Shown here: positions 7,901 through 16,388 of the stretch, piece after piece | Numbering within the stretch: the stretch's first letter is position 1 | Layout of the letters: each line of letters begins with the position of its first letter | Assembly: GCA_963822695.1 (NCBI GenBank) | Contig: CAWGJH010000007.1 | Span: 1 to 64,000, forward strand | DNA: 64,000 nt | Direction of reading: 5' to 3' | From: GCA-003244245 sp963822695 | GTDB lineage: Bacteria; Actinomycetota; Actinomycetes; Mycobacteriales; Pseudonocardiaceae | The notes under the pieces: generated by a model | The model's input: only the letters and a program-made list of their open reading frames with translations | Databases searched by the model: none | Told to the model about the DNA's origin: nothing | Program-made: the position numbers and the translations under genes

Positions 7901-8815
7901 TCAGGGCGCGGTGACCGGACGGACGACGAGAAGTGGGCACGGCGAGTGGTAGATCAGTGCCTGACTTGTCGAGCCCAGCAGCAGACCGGACATCCCGCCG
8001 CGGCCTCGGCTGCCGACGACCAGTAATTGCGCCTGGGCGGCATGTTCCAGCAGATGATGTGCCGGTCGGTCCCTCGCGACGACTCGTTTCACCGTCACGT
8101 CCGGGTACTTCTCCTGCCAACCGGCCAACCGTTGCGCAAGGAGTTCCTGCGCCTCGATCTCGATTTCTTTCCAGTCTACCATGAATTGGCGGGCATATGC
8201 GTAAGAATAATCCGACGAGAAGTCGAGCCAGGTGTGCACCGCCACCAAGTCAACATTCCGTAATGACGCTTCTTCGAAGGCCATCGCGATCGCTGCCTCA
8301 CTGGCCGGTGATCCATCCACGCCGACCACGACCGGCCCTCCGGTTGACAAAGGCCCCTCGGGCGCCGGGCCGTGGATCACCGCGACCGGGCAGTGGCCGT
8401 GCCCGACCAGGGCGACAGCGGTGGAGCCGGCCAGGAGACCGCTGAACCCGCCCAGCCCACGGGAGCCAAGCACCATCAAGCGAGCAGTCTGTGACAGGCT
8501 GATCAATACCGGGACCGGATACCCCTTCAGCAGATCGGTGTCAACCTCCACCTTGGGGTGAGCCTGGCGTACCGCCGCTTCAGCGTCAGCCAGATACCGG
8601 CGACCATCAGATTCCAGAATCTCGAAGAAACTCGTGGGCACGCCTACCCTCCCGATGTAGGCGGCTGCGGAGACGGGGACGTGCACACCGTGCACCAGTC
8701 GCAGCGGCACACGCCGGAGAGCGGCCTCGTTCGCCGCCCAAGCTGCGGCGTTCAACGCCGAAGCCGACCCATCCACACCCACCAAGATAGGGCTCCCAAC
8801 GATATTGCTACTCAT
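7901..8815 (-). CDS. universal stress protein with two USP domains
   Basis: A 304-residue tandem UspA protein. Domain 1 begins SPILVGVDGSASALNAAAWA and ends with the ATP-binding signature VLGSRGLGGFSGLLAGST; domain 2 begins PVVVGVDGSPASEAAIAMAF and ends VVGSRGRGGMSGLLLGSTSQ. Both keep the G-2x-G-9x-G(S/T) motif of ATP-binding USPs. ATG 8815 has an AGGAG-type site just upstream. In mycobacteria, genes of this type (Rv1996, Rv2623) belong to the DosR dormancy regulon and bind ATP to slow growth. The neighbours (PEP synthase, DevR, PPK2, hydrogenase) support such a setting. Confidence 0.92.
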   Translation of the reverse strand: MSSNIVGSPILVGVDGSASALNAAAWAANEAALRRVPLRLVHGVHVPVSAAAYIGRVGVPTSFFEILESDGRRYLADAEAAVRQAHPKVEVDTDLLKGYPVPVLISLSQTARLMVLGSRGLGGFSGLLAGSTAVALVGHGHCPVAVIHGPAPEGPLSTGGPVVVGVDGSPASEAAIAMAFEEASLRNVDLVAVHTWLDFSSDYSYAYARQFMVDWKEIEIEAQELLAQRLAGWQEKYPDVTVKRVVARDRPAHHLLEHAAQAQLLVVGSRGRGGMSGLLLGSTSQALIYHSPCPLLVVRPVTAP

Positions 8816-8884
8816 CTCCCTGCTCCTTCCACGCCCACCACGATTCGCTGCATGCGTCGATAACAGCGAGAAAGACCACCAGTT

Positions 8885-9130
8885 CCATGCGCTCGGCCAA
8901 GTCATCCTCTCAAGGGCGACGGTCGGCCAACAACTCATGCTCTCCGGAGCGGTGCTCCACAACGCCGACCCACTCACCCTGGACCTGACCGGGCTGGTCT
9001 GCCGCGGCAGCGTGCTGCTCAACGACGGCTTCCGCAGCAGCGGTGAGATACGGATACCCGGGGCACACATCACGCGCGACCTGGACTTCACCAACAGCGA
9101 GCTACACGGAGACCCGCTAGCCCCGGTGTC
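8885..9130 (+). pseudogene. fragment of a pentapeptide-like / membrane-associated oxidoreductase-type protein
   Basis: The plus strand reads VGQQLMLSGAVLHNADPLTL, then LVCRGSVLLNDGFRSSGEIR and GAHITRDLDFTNSELHG, a beta-helix-like repeating pattern (GARI.G.L..SGA.L) found in large actinobacterial proteins often annotated as oxidoreductases. Only about 80 residues survive, with no start and an abrupt change of character at about 9120. Confidence 0.45.
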
Positions 9131-9132
9131 GC

Positions 9133-9148
9133 GGCACCTTTGGGCCCC
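9133..9148. promoter_or_regulatory. candidate DevR/DosR-type box upstream of ppsA
   Basis: GGCACCTTTGGGCCCC resembles the GGGACCnnnGGCCC-like sites bound by DevR/DosR regulators in actinobacteria. It lies about 140 nt upstream of the ppsA start at 9289. It is a partial match recognised by eye. Confidence 0.25.
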
Positions 9149-9288
9149 GTGGGTGGGGTCTTCGGACTCTGCGCGGCCTCGAGGTGGGGTGCGACGGTGG
9201 GGGCGACCGCAGAGTAGGTGAGTTGAGTCGGGTTCGTTTCGCCCGAGGTTGCGGGACATCGTGCGTTCCCGCTGAGAGTTGGAGATGA

Positions 9289-11200
9289 ATGCCTGGTTAT
9301 GTGCGGAATTTCGACGAGCTCGGTAAGGCTGACACGGCATGTTGAGCGTGCCTACCGTGAGCTGGGTGAGGATCCCAGCGTCGCGGTCCGGTCTTCGGCG
9401 ACGTCCGAGGACACCGCTGGCACGTCGTTCGCGGGGATGAACTCCACCTTCACCAATGTCAGTGGTAGGCAGGACGTGCTGACGCGTCTGGTCGATTGCT
9501 GGGCCTCGTTGTACAGCCCCCGTGTCGTTGCCTACCGCGCCAGCAACGGGATGGATGAGGAGCCCGCGATCGCCGTGGTGATCCAGCGGATGGTTGATTC
9601 GGAGCGCTCCGGGGTGGCGTTCACCGCTGATCCCTCGACCGGTGATCGGAACCGTATCGTCGTGGAGGCCGCGTATGGTCTCGGCGAGGTGGTCGTCAGC
9701 GGGGCGGTCGAGCCGGACACGTATCTGCTGGCCAAGAGCGGGCCGCGGTTGTTGCAGGCCAGGGTCGGCCACCAGCCTCACAAGATCGTGCGCGGCCCCG
9801 ATGGTGGTGACCTGCGCATCGACCTTGACCCGCAGACCGGTGCGCAGCGTGTGCTGACCGATGAGGAGGCACTGGAGCTTGCCCGGCTCGAGTTGCGCGT
9901 CGAAGAGCACTACGGCAGCCCGCAGGACATGGAATGGGCGATCGTTGATGGCCGCTTCTGGCTGGTCCAGTCCCGGCCGATCACCACCTTTGAGGACTCC
10001 GCAGCGGGCACCATGACCCCGGGGAGTGTCCTGGTGAGTGGGCTCCCGGCATCTCCGGGGACCGCGACTGGTCGGGTCAGGAGGCTGGCTTCCCCAGAGG
10101 AGGGTAACCGGTTCCAGGACGGTGAGGTCCTCATCTCCGTGATGACCAGCTCGGACTGGGTACCTATCATGCGCAGGGCGGCGGCACTGGTCACCGTGAA
10201 CGGTGCCACCGGCAAGGTCCTCGCCGGACGGATCAGCTCCGCGGCCCACACCGCGCCACGGGTCGCCGCGGCCGCGCCGAGCATCGAGACGTTGGGCACC
10301 AAGGTGGATGTGAACCTGGCGCTGCCCGAGCACGCCGAGGACGTGGCCGCGTTGCCCGTGGACGGGGTGGGGTTGCTGCGCGCGGAGTTCATGGTGACCG
10401 AGGCGTTGAACGGGGTGCACCCCCGGCATCTGCTGGCCCAGCAGGGCGGTGATCAGTTCCTGGAGAAGATGACCGCCGCGTTGCTGCGGATCACCTCAGC
10501 GTTCGCGCCCAGACCGGTGATCTACCGCGCCATCGACTTCCGCACCAACGAGTTCCGCCACCTCACCGGCGGCAGCCACTTCGAACCACTCGAGGGCAAC
10601 CCGATGATCGGTTACCGCGGCTGCTACCGGTACGTACGCGAACCAGAGCTGTTCGCCTTGGAACTGGACGTGCTGGCTAAGGTCCGCGAGCAGACCCCGA
10701 ACCTGCACCTGATGATCCCGTTCGTCCGGACCCGCTGGGAACTGGCGGCGTGCCTGGACGCCATCAACGCCAGCCCGCTGGGCAGCCAGCGCGGGCTGCA
10801 CCGATGGGTGATGGCCGAAGTCCCCTCCATCGCCTACTGGATCCCGGAATACGCCGCGCTGGGCATCGACGGGGTTTCGATCGGCAGCAACGACCTCACC
10901 CAACTCGTGCTGGGCGTCAACCGCGACTCCGAGGTCTGCGCCGAGTTGTTCAACGAGGCCGACCCCGCCGTGCTGGACACCATCGATCGGATCATCACGA
11001 CCGCCCAACACGCCGGCATAACCACATCACTGTGTGGACAGGCCCCGTCTACCACACCAGGCTTCGCTGACCACCTGGTACGCCTGGGGATCACCTCGAT
11101 CTCGGTCAACCCTGACGCGATCACCACAGTGCGATCAGAGATCGGATCCGCGGAACGACGGCTGCTACTCCACGAAGCCACCCGGAGGTCACGAACATGA
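9289..11200 (+). pseudogene. ppsA: phosphoenolpyruvate synthase, decayed
   Basis: An ATG at 9289 after GGAG opens MPGYVRNFDELGKADT, the expected N-terminus of PEP synthase, but a stop follows within 20 codons. The main frame resumes at RHVERAYRELGED, so roughly 90 residues are missing with a frame change. From there the ATP-binding domain (VAVRSSATSEDTAGTSFAGM, VVIQRMVDSERSGVAFTADP) and the PEP/pyruvate barrel (VSIGSNDLTQLVLGVNRDSE, catalytic Cys in LCGQAPS) are well kept. The swivelling domain is damaged: RRAAALVT continues as VNGATGKVLAG, lacking the GGRTSHAA segment that carries the phosphorylated His (junction near 10195). Without that His the pyruvate to PEP reaction should fail. It overlaps the next gene by ATGA. 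Confidence 0.75.
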
Positions 11201-11741
11201 ACACGGTCCCCGACGAACCAACAGTGCCCGACGAACCACCAGTGCGCGCCGCGGTGTCCCTCGCCACCCACGCCCCACAACTCCCAACCATGGCGATGGA
11301 GACTGGCCGAGAACTCGGGGCACCTGTTCGCCGACACCTCCCGCCTCCTCCCCGCCACCGACCCCGACGGCCGTGACCTGCTGCTCAGCTGCGGTGCCAC
11401 GCTGCACCACCTCCGCGTCGCGCTGGCCGCCCAGGGCTGGGCCACTGTAGTGACCCGGCTACCGAATGAGCGCGGTATTACTCGCAGCCACCGACTTCCA
11501 GCTCGCGACCTGCCCCCTCAGTCAGGTACTGGAGATCAGGGCCACCCGCGAACTCGTCCGCACCCGGGTCCTGGACGGGTTCGGCTATCCCCAGATCATC
11601 CTCCGCGTCGGATGGGCCCCCACCGAAAATCCCCCATTACCCGACACCCCACGGCGCGCTCTCACCGAGGTCTTCGAATGCCTCACGCCGGCAGACGCCT
11701 CATCGCGACCTCCGACTGATACGAGCCCTGGTACGAGATGA
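11197..11741 (+). pseudogene. Acg/Rv2032-family nitroreductase, decayed
   Basis: ATG 11197 (SD GGAGGT, ATGA overlap with ppsA) opens a product with VRAAVSLATHAP, matching the N-terminus of the Acg nitroreductase family. The frame is then lost and continues in another as LAENSGHLFADTSRLLPATD, GRDLLLSCGATLHHLRVALA and AAQGWATVVTRLPNE, then after a large deletion in yet another as SAVLLAATDFQLATCPLSQ and PQIILRVGWAPTENPPLPDT, which is the C-terminus. About 200 central residues are gone. Family members are classical DosR-regulon genes. Confidence 0.65.
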
Positions 11742-11789
11742 TGAACAACACAACTCGTCGTGTCCCCGCGGACCCTGTGATCACTACCC

Positions 11790-12101
11790 TGCCAGCTGAT
11801 CGCGCACGGTCTGCTGCGGCCAGAATTCACGGCGCGGCTCACGGCGGGGGAGGTCTGCCGCCGGCCGGCCCCGATCGTGGCGGTGTGGGCTACCCGGGCC
11901 ACCGCAGCGCAGGTGATGTTGGCCCTGGGCAGCGACGCTGTGGTCGTGCTGAACGACGACCGCATGCTGGGCATCGTCACGGCGTCCGATCTCGCGGCGT
12001 CCCTGGTCGAGTCGGCGGTCGAGTCGGCATCGGTGGCAAGCGTCGGCGCTGCTGAGCGGCAGCGTCCGGCAGCAGAGGACCTACCGAAGATCGACACCTG
12101 A
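11790..12101 (+). pseudogene. CBS-domain protein fragment
   Basis: The plus strand reads LLRPEFTARLTAGEVCRRPA then VAVWATRATAAQVMLALGSD and AVVVLNDDRMLGIVTASDLA, which is one CBS motif ending with the usual GIVTASDL. Upstream in this frame a stop precedes any ATG; GTG 11877 gives 74 residues covering most of the motif. CBS proteins of dormancy regulons (such as Hrp1) have two CBS motifs, so this is probably a truncated copy, though a single-CBS protein cannot be excluded. Confidence 0.5.
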
Positions 12102-12130
12102 CTCGCCCGCACCGTCACCGCCGCCCAGCG

Positions 12131-12144
12131 GGGACCGCGGGCCC
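12131..12144. promoter_or_regulatory. candidate DevR box upstream of the response regulator
   Basis: GGGACCGCGGGCCC fits the GGGACCnnnGGCCC shape of DevR/DosR sites and sits 75 nt before the probable devR start at 12220, consistent with autoregulation. The site is also simply GC-rich, so the match is suggestive only. Confidence 0.35.
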
Positions 12145-12219
12145 GGTGGCGGCGTGTTGCTGATGGCCCTCGACGAGGCCACCGGGCACGATGAAGGCGT
12201 GGACCGGGAAGAGGAAGAC

Positions 12220-12897
12220 GTGGTTCGCTCCGCCGTGCGGGTGTTCCTACTCGACGATCACGAGGTGGTCCGGTGTGGGCTGCGCGAACTACTCGAAAGC
12301 AGCGGCGACATCAAGGTGGTGGGAGAGGCCGCCCGGGCCGACGAGGCACTGCGCCGCATCCCAGCCGTCCGCCCCGATGTGGCGGTGCTCGACGCCCGGC
12401 TGCCGGACGGCAACGGCATCGAGGTCTGCCGGGAAATCCGGTCCTCGCTGCCCTCCGTCGCGTGCCTGATCCTCACCTCCTACGACGACGATGAGGCGTT
12501 ATTCGCCGCGATCATGGCTGGGGCTGCGGGATACCTGCTCAAGCAGATCCGCGGCACCGACCTGGTCGACGCGGTGCACCGGGTGGCGCGGGGCCAGTCA
12601 CTGCTGGACCCGGCCGTCACCGCCAACGTGCTCACCCGGCTGCGAGAGGGACCGCCCGGGACCGACCCGCGGTTGGAGGCGCTGTCCGACCGGGAGCGGG
12701 CGGTGCTGGCGCTGATCGCCGACGGCCTGTCCAACCGGGAGATCGGCACCCGGCTGTACCTGGCGGAGAAGACCGTGAAGAACCACGTGTCGCGGCTGCT
12801 GGCCAAACTGCAGATGCAGCGACGCACTCAGGTCGCGGTGTTCGGCGCGAGCATGCGCGACCAGGGCGCGCTGCACCCACAGCACCGGGAGAGCTGA
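12220..12897 (+). CDS. devR: DevR/DosR-like (NarL/FixJ) response regulator
   Basis: A 225-residue two-domain regulator. The receiver domain has the acidic pair in VFLLDDHEVV, the phospho-acceptor Asp at about 58 (VAVLDARLPDG), Thr at about 86 and Lys at about 108 (GYLLKQ). The C-terminal LuxR helix-turn-helix reads LSDRERAVLALIADGLSNRE then YLAEKTVKNHVSRLLAKL. GTG 12220 is preceded by GAGGAA at 12211-12216; an ATG at 12154 would add 22 non-homologous residues. Close similarity to DevR/DosR and the gene neighbourhood (USP, ppsA, ppk2, hydrogenase, nitroreductases) point to control of hypoxia/dormancy genes. No DevS-type kinase is in the window. Confidence 0.85.
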   Translation: MVRSAVRVFLLDDHEVVRCGLRELLESSGDIKVVGEAARADEALRRIPAVRPDVAVLDARLPDGNGIEVCREIRSSLPSVACLILTSYDDDEALFAAIMAGAAGYLLKQIRGTDLVDAVHRVARGQSLLDPAVTANVLTRLREGPPGTDPRLEALSDRERAVLALIADGLSNREIGTRLYLAEKTVKNHVSRLLAKLQMQRRTQVAVFGASMRDQGALHPQHRES

Positions 12898-12908
12898 GTG
12901 GTCCTGTC

Positions 12909-13532
12909 TTACCGGCTGGTGCTCACCGGCTCGCTGGCGGATGGCTCGGGTGGCGGGTCGTGGGGCAGCAGTTCCAGCCGGATGAGGGGGTACTCAAGCG
13001 GGACTACCCGGACCTCAGCCACATCAAGGTCGTACGCGATCGCCCGGGCATGTGCGGAAAAGTCCTCGGGCGTCTGGCCCGGAAGCATGTGAATATTCAG
13101 CCCCGTCGGGGGCCCAGGGTCCACCCAGACCACCTCCGGAACGTGCACGGTTCGCCCACCGCCGATGCTGAAGTCGGATTGGTCCAGCCCCAGCCCGGCC
13201 ATGATGTCCTGCACACGCCAGGCAAGCAGCTGATCTCGCTCCTGTTGCCGTCGCGCTATGCCTCGGCTGTGCTGCCACTCCAGTGGGTGCCGTAGCCGGG
13301 AGAGCCATCGGGTGGCCCCCGTGGCGTCCGCCTCACTCCCGGGTCCGCGGCGGTGCCTGATTACCACGTCCGGCCCGGCCCGGAGCATGCTCTCCTGACC
13401 GGTGTCCGACCACTGCACGAGGTAGATGACGCCATCGGGATCGTCACGGATTCCCCGGATCTCACCCTCACGCACCGGTTGGTCCGACTTCTGGGACATG
13501 ATCATGATCTCGTCACCGATTTGGGGGTTCAT
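12909..13532 (-). CDS. DUF1918 domain protein with C-terminal extension
   Basis: From ATG 13532 (strong GGAGG site upstream) the 207-residue product starts MNPQIGDEIMIMSQKSDQPV and continues EGEIRGI...YLVQWSDTGQESMLRAGPDV, the small beta-barrel DUF1918 domain often seen in actinobacterial stress clusters. The rest (about 85-195) has an amphipathic stretch ERDQLLAWRVQDIMAGLGLD and IGGGRTVHVPEVVWVDPGPP, which I do not recognise. It lies 51 nt downstream of the CoA-ligase remnant on the same strand and converges on devR. Confidence 0.65.
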   Translation of the reverse strand: MNPQIGDEIMIMSQKSDQPVREGEIRGIRDDPDGVIYLVQWSDTGQESMLRAGPDVVIRHRRGPGSEADATGATRWLSRLRHPLEWQHSRGIARRQQERDQLLAWRVQDIMAGLGLDQSDFSIGGGRTVHVPEVVWVDPGPPTGLNIHMLPGQTPEDFSAHARAIAYDLDVAEVRVVPLEYPLIRLELLPHDPPPEPSASEPVSTSR

Positions 13533-13583
13533 CGATGCCTCCTCCGCCTTCGACATCGGTCAGTGTGCCGGGTGTGGAATTGA

Positions 13584-14663
13584 TCACAGCGCGCGGGCGG
13601 CCTCGTCGGCGACTGGGTCGGTCCGGTCTGTGGGTGGTGTTCCGCAGCGGATGGCGGTGTCGACGGCGACCGCGCCGTGGGTGCCGACTCGTAGGGGGTT
13701 GAGGTCGAGTTCGGCGATCTGTGGGCAGTGCTCGGCGAGTGCCCCGAGGCGGGTGAGTACGTTGGCGAGGGCTGCGGTGTCCAGCGGGGGGCTGCCTCGG
13801 TGGCCGGCTAGCAGGGGGGCGCAGCGCAGGTGGGCCAGCATCTGGTCGGGCACCCGGCGGCCCAGCGGGATGGTGCGTAGTACCCGGTCGTTGAGCACGG
13901 CCTGGTGCACGCCGCCCGCGGCCACCATCACCAGGCCCAGTCCGCCCTGGGCGCGCACGACCCCGGCGGCCAGTTCCAGGTGTGCGGCCACCATCGGTTG
14001 TACCAGTAGCTCCGGGGAACCGGTCGCCGCGATGATCTTGTCGGCCGCCGCTTGTACGGCGGTCTCGTCGGGCAGGTTCACCGCGACCCCGCCGACGTCG
14101 GTCTTGTGTACCAGCCCGGGTGCGGCGGATTTGACCACGGTGGGGAATCCCAGTTGTTGGGCGGCGGTCACGGCTGCGGCGGAACCGGTGACCACTCGGG
14201 TGGGGCAGTGCGGGATCCCGGCTAACTCGAGCAGGTACACCGCCGCGGCGGGCGCGAGCCATCCCTGCGCGCAGCGGGCAGCGGTGGTCAGCAGTTCCTG
14301 GATCGGGCCCAGCTCGAACGGCGGTGGAGCCGGGTCGTCGTCCGCGGTGGCGGTGCGCCAGGCGCCCAGCCGTCCGCCTCGGATCAGGGCGCGCACCGCC
14401 TGCTCGCCGAACTCGTACCAGGGCAGTGGGCTGTTCGTGGGTGGGTCTGCTCCCAGCAGGGCCCCCGCCACCGGTAGCCCGGTGCGCCGCGCGGCGGAAC
14501 CGACGGCGCTGAGCACCTCCGCCGGGTTGACCGCGCGGGTAATGGCGTGCAGCGCTCGCACCGCGTCGCCGTCCTCGGGACCCAGCATGCGCAGTCGCAC
14601 CACCCGACCATCGGCCAGCAGAGCCTCCGCCGCCGGCGCGGGCCGGGCCCGGGCGATCGTCAT
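13584..14663 (-). pseudogene. GNAT/ADP-forming acyl-CoA ligase, large internal deletion in frame
   Basis: The 359-residue frame begins with the N-terminal segment of a Pat-like GNAT domain (VVRLRMLGPEDGDAVRALHA) and then, at about residue 40 (near 14543), jumps into the late part of an acetate-CoA-ligase-like protein (NPAEVLSAVGSAARRTGLPV). From about residue 115 the ATP-grasp domain is complete (FPTVVKSAAPGLVHKTDVGG and ELDLNPLRVGTHGAVAVD). Intact relatives are near 900 residues with GNAT, CoA-binding, ligase and ATP-grasp parts. The acetyltransferase fold, CoA-binding domain and catalytic His are therefore missing. Start ATG 14663 with GGAGG is the natural one. Relatives acetylate acyl-CoA synthetases or make acetyl-CoA. 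Confidence 0.7.
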
Positions 14664-14793
14664 CTTCGCCTCCTCCGCTCGGTTCGGCCTCCAGCACACC
14701 GCCCAGCCAGGCTAGCCAGCGGGGGCGCGCGGGCGGCGCCTCCGTGACCGAAGTCCTACCCGGGGACCTTCGCGCGCGGGTAGCCGGCAAAGG

Positions 14794-15636
14794 TCACGTG
14801 AGCGCGGCGGTGTGATCGGGAACGTAGGTCTGCGTGTCCCGCGGCGGCCGCAGGTAGCCATGCGATGGTGGTCGTGGGGGTAGCCGCATCGGAGGTCGCT
14901 GCACGTCGTGGTAGGAGATGGTGGACAGCAGGTGGGCGATCATGTTGATGCGTGCCCGCCGCTTGTCCTCGCTCTCCACGACGTACCATGGAGCCTCGGC
15001 GATATCGGTATGCACGAACATCTCGTCCTTGGCCCGCGAGTAATCCTCCCACCGGGTGATGGACTCCATGTCCATCGCGGAAAGTTTCCAGCGCCGCATC
15101 GGGTCCCGTAGCCTGGCCCGAAAACGACGCTCCTGCTCGGTGTCGCTGACCGAGAACCAGTACTTGCGCAATATGATCCCGTCTTCGACGAGCAGCCGCT
15201 CGAAGATCGGGCACTGGTGCAGGAACCGCCGGTACTCGTCGGCTGTGCAGAAACCCATGACCTTTTCCACGCCGGCACGATTGTACCAACTTCGGTCGAA
15301 CAGCACGATCTCGCCCGCCGCCGGCAGGTGATCCACGTAACGCTGAAAATACCACTGTGTGCGTTGTCGCTCGGTGGGCATGGGCAGCGCGACGATGCGT
15401 GCGACACGCGGGTTGAGGTACTCGGTGACCCGTTTGATGGTGCTTCCCTTGCCGGCGGCATCACGTCCCTCGAAGATGACAACGACTCGTGCGCCTTGCG
15501 CCCGTACCCACTCCTGCAACGTGACCAACTCCGCCTGCAGGCGGAACAACTCACGCTCGTAGACCGGGCGCGGCAACCGCCGGTCACGGTCATGGGTCCC
15601 AGCTTTCGACTTGCCAGCCTTAGCGATCAAGGTCAT
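14794..15636 (-). CDS. ppk2: polyphosphate kinase 2 (PPK2 family)
   Basis: A complete 280-residue PPK2. The Walker A loop is VVVIFEGRDAAGKGSTIKRV at about residues 48-67, Walker B is IVLFDRSWYNRAGVEKVMGF at about 115, and the lid region includes RDPMRRWKLSAMDMES. The enzyme moves phosphate between polyphosphate and nucleotides; short one-domain PPK2s usually make GTP/ATP from polyphosphate. Start ATG 15636 fits the family N-terminus. In dormancy islands this enzyme can supply nucleotide energy under hypoxia. It is one of the intact genes in an otherwise eroded block. The cysteine-hydrolase gene upstream on the same strand may share its transcript (50-nt gap). Confidence 0.92.
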   Translation of the reverse strand: MTLIAKAGKSKAGTHDRDRRLPRPVYERELFRLQAELVTLQEWVRAQGARVVVIFEGRDAAGKGSTIKRVTEYLNPRVARIVALPMPTERQRTQWYFQRYVDHLPAAGEIVLFDRSWYNRAGVEKVMGFCTADEYRRFLHQCPIFERLLVEDGIILRKYWFSVSDTEQERRFRARLRDPMRRWKLSAMDMESITRWEDYSRAKDEMFVHTDIAEAPWYVVESEDKRRARINMIAHLLSTISYHDVQRPPMRLPPRPPSHGYLRPPRDTQTYVPDHTAALT

Positions 15637-15686
15637 CTCCTTGTCGGCAACAGTAGGGTTGATCACTGAAAGATCATCGAGCACAC

Positions 15687-16244
15687 TCAGGGCTTGAGCA
15701 GCATGGTGGTGTCCTTGAACTCGGCACCGTAGAAGGTGTGCAGGTAGTCCAGCGCGAGCCGCTGTCGTTGCTCGTACTGACCTTCTGTCAGGGGCTGGTA
15801 GACACATGTCGCGTCCGGGACCACGGTGATGTCCAGACCGCGCCGAAATGCGTCGTATGCGGTGTGGCGGCAGCAACAGTCCGTGTGTTGACCGACGATC
15901 ACGACCCGTCTTATGTCGCGTACCCGGCAGGTGGTGTCCAGGTCGGTGTCGGTGAACGCGGAGTAGAAGCGCTTCGGCACGACGAGATCGCCCTCGTGCG
16001 GTCGTAGTTCCGGGATCACCTGGGCGCCGGGCGAGCCGGCCAACGCGTGCTCACCGAAGACCTTGAACTCGACATCACCCGGTTGATGAGCGTCGTTGGC
16101 GTAGATCACCACCCAGTCCTCGCGCCGGCGCGCTTCCCGCGCGAGCGCGGCGATCGGTTCGACGATCGGTCTGGCCGCCGGGTTGGCCAACTTCCCGCCG
16201 ACGAAGTCCTCGAGCATATCCAAGATGATCAACCCGGTCTTCAC
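15687..16244 (-). CDS. isochorismatase-like cysteine hydrolase
   Basis: A 185-residue protein with the complete catalytic triad of the family: Asp9 (TGLIILDMLEDF), Lys91 (LVVPKRFYSAF) and a Cys in GQHTDCCCRHTAYDAFRRGL (Cys123-125). Family members hydrolyse nicotinamide, isochorismate or related amides; the short insert pattern is nearest to nicotinamidase-type enzymes, so a role in NAD recycling is possible but unproven. GTG 16244 is the start. It is transcribed away from the hydrogenase remnant, with a candidate DevR box between them. Confidence 0.85.
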   Translation of the reverse strand: MKTGLIILDMLEDFVGGKLANPAARPIVEPIAALAREARRREDWVVIYANDAHQPGDVEFKVFGEHALAGSPGAQVIPELRPHEGDLVVPKRFYSAFTDTDLDTTCRVRDIRRVVIVGQHTDCCCRHTAYDAFRRGLDITVVPDATCVYQPLTEGQYEQRQRLALDYLHTFYGAEFKDTTMLLKP

Positions 16245-16283
16245 CTCAGCACTCCCGTCCAGTCAGATATCCCACGAGGAAAT

Positions 16284-16299
16284 GAGGGACTTTTGGCAC
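16284..16299. promoter_or_regulatory. candidate DevR/DosR box between divergent genes
   Basis: GAGGGACTTTTGGCAC contains GGGACTTTTGGC, close to the DosR half-site GGGACTWWAG and to GGGACC-type actinobacterial sites. It is 40 nt upstream of the hydrolase start and 90 nt upstream of the hydrogenase start, a suitable place to serve both. Confidence 0.4.
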
Positions 16300-16388
16300 G
16301 GCAGGCCGTGGACCTCCGCCCTATGAATCTACTGGTGACGCCACCGCACCCGCCTTCATCGAAGTCACCGAAGGAGGGATCAGGGCCC

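Noticed and set aside
7901..10429. Open minus-strand frame of 842 codons
   Set aside because: Only its 3' part (7901-8815) is the stress protein; the rest is antisense to ppsA, with high-GC shadow composition.
13584..14663. Stand-alone ATP-grasp enzyme
   Set aside because: The first 40 residues are a cut GNAT domain, showing an internal deletion of a larger GNAT/CoA-ligase fusion.
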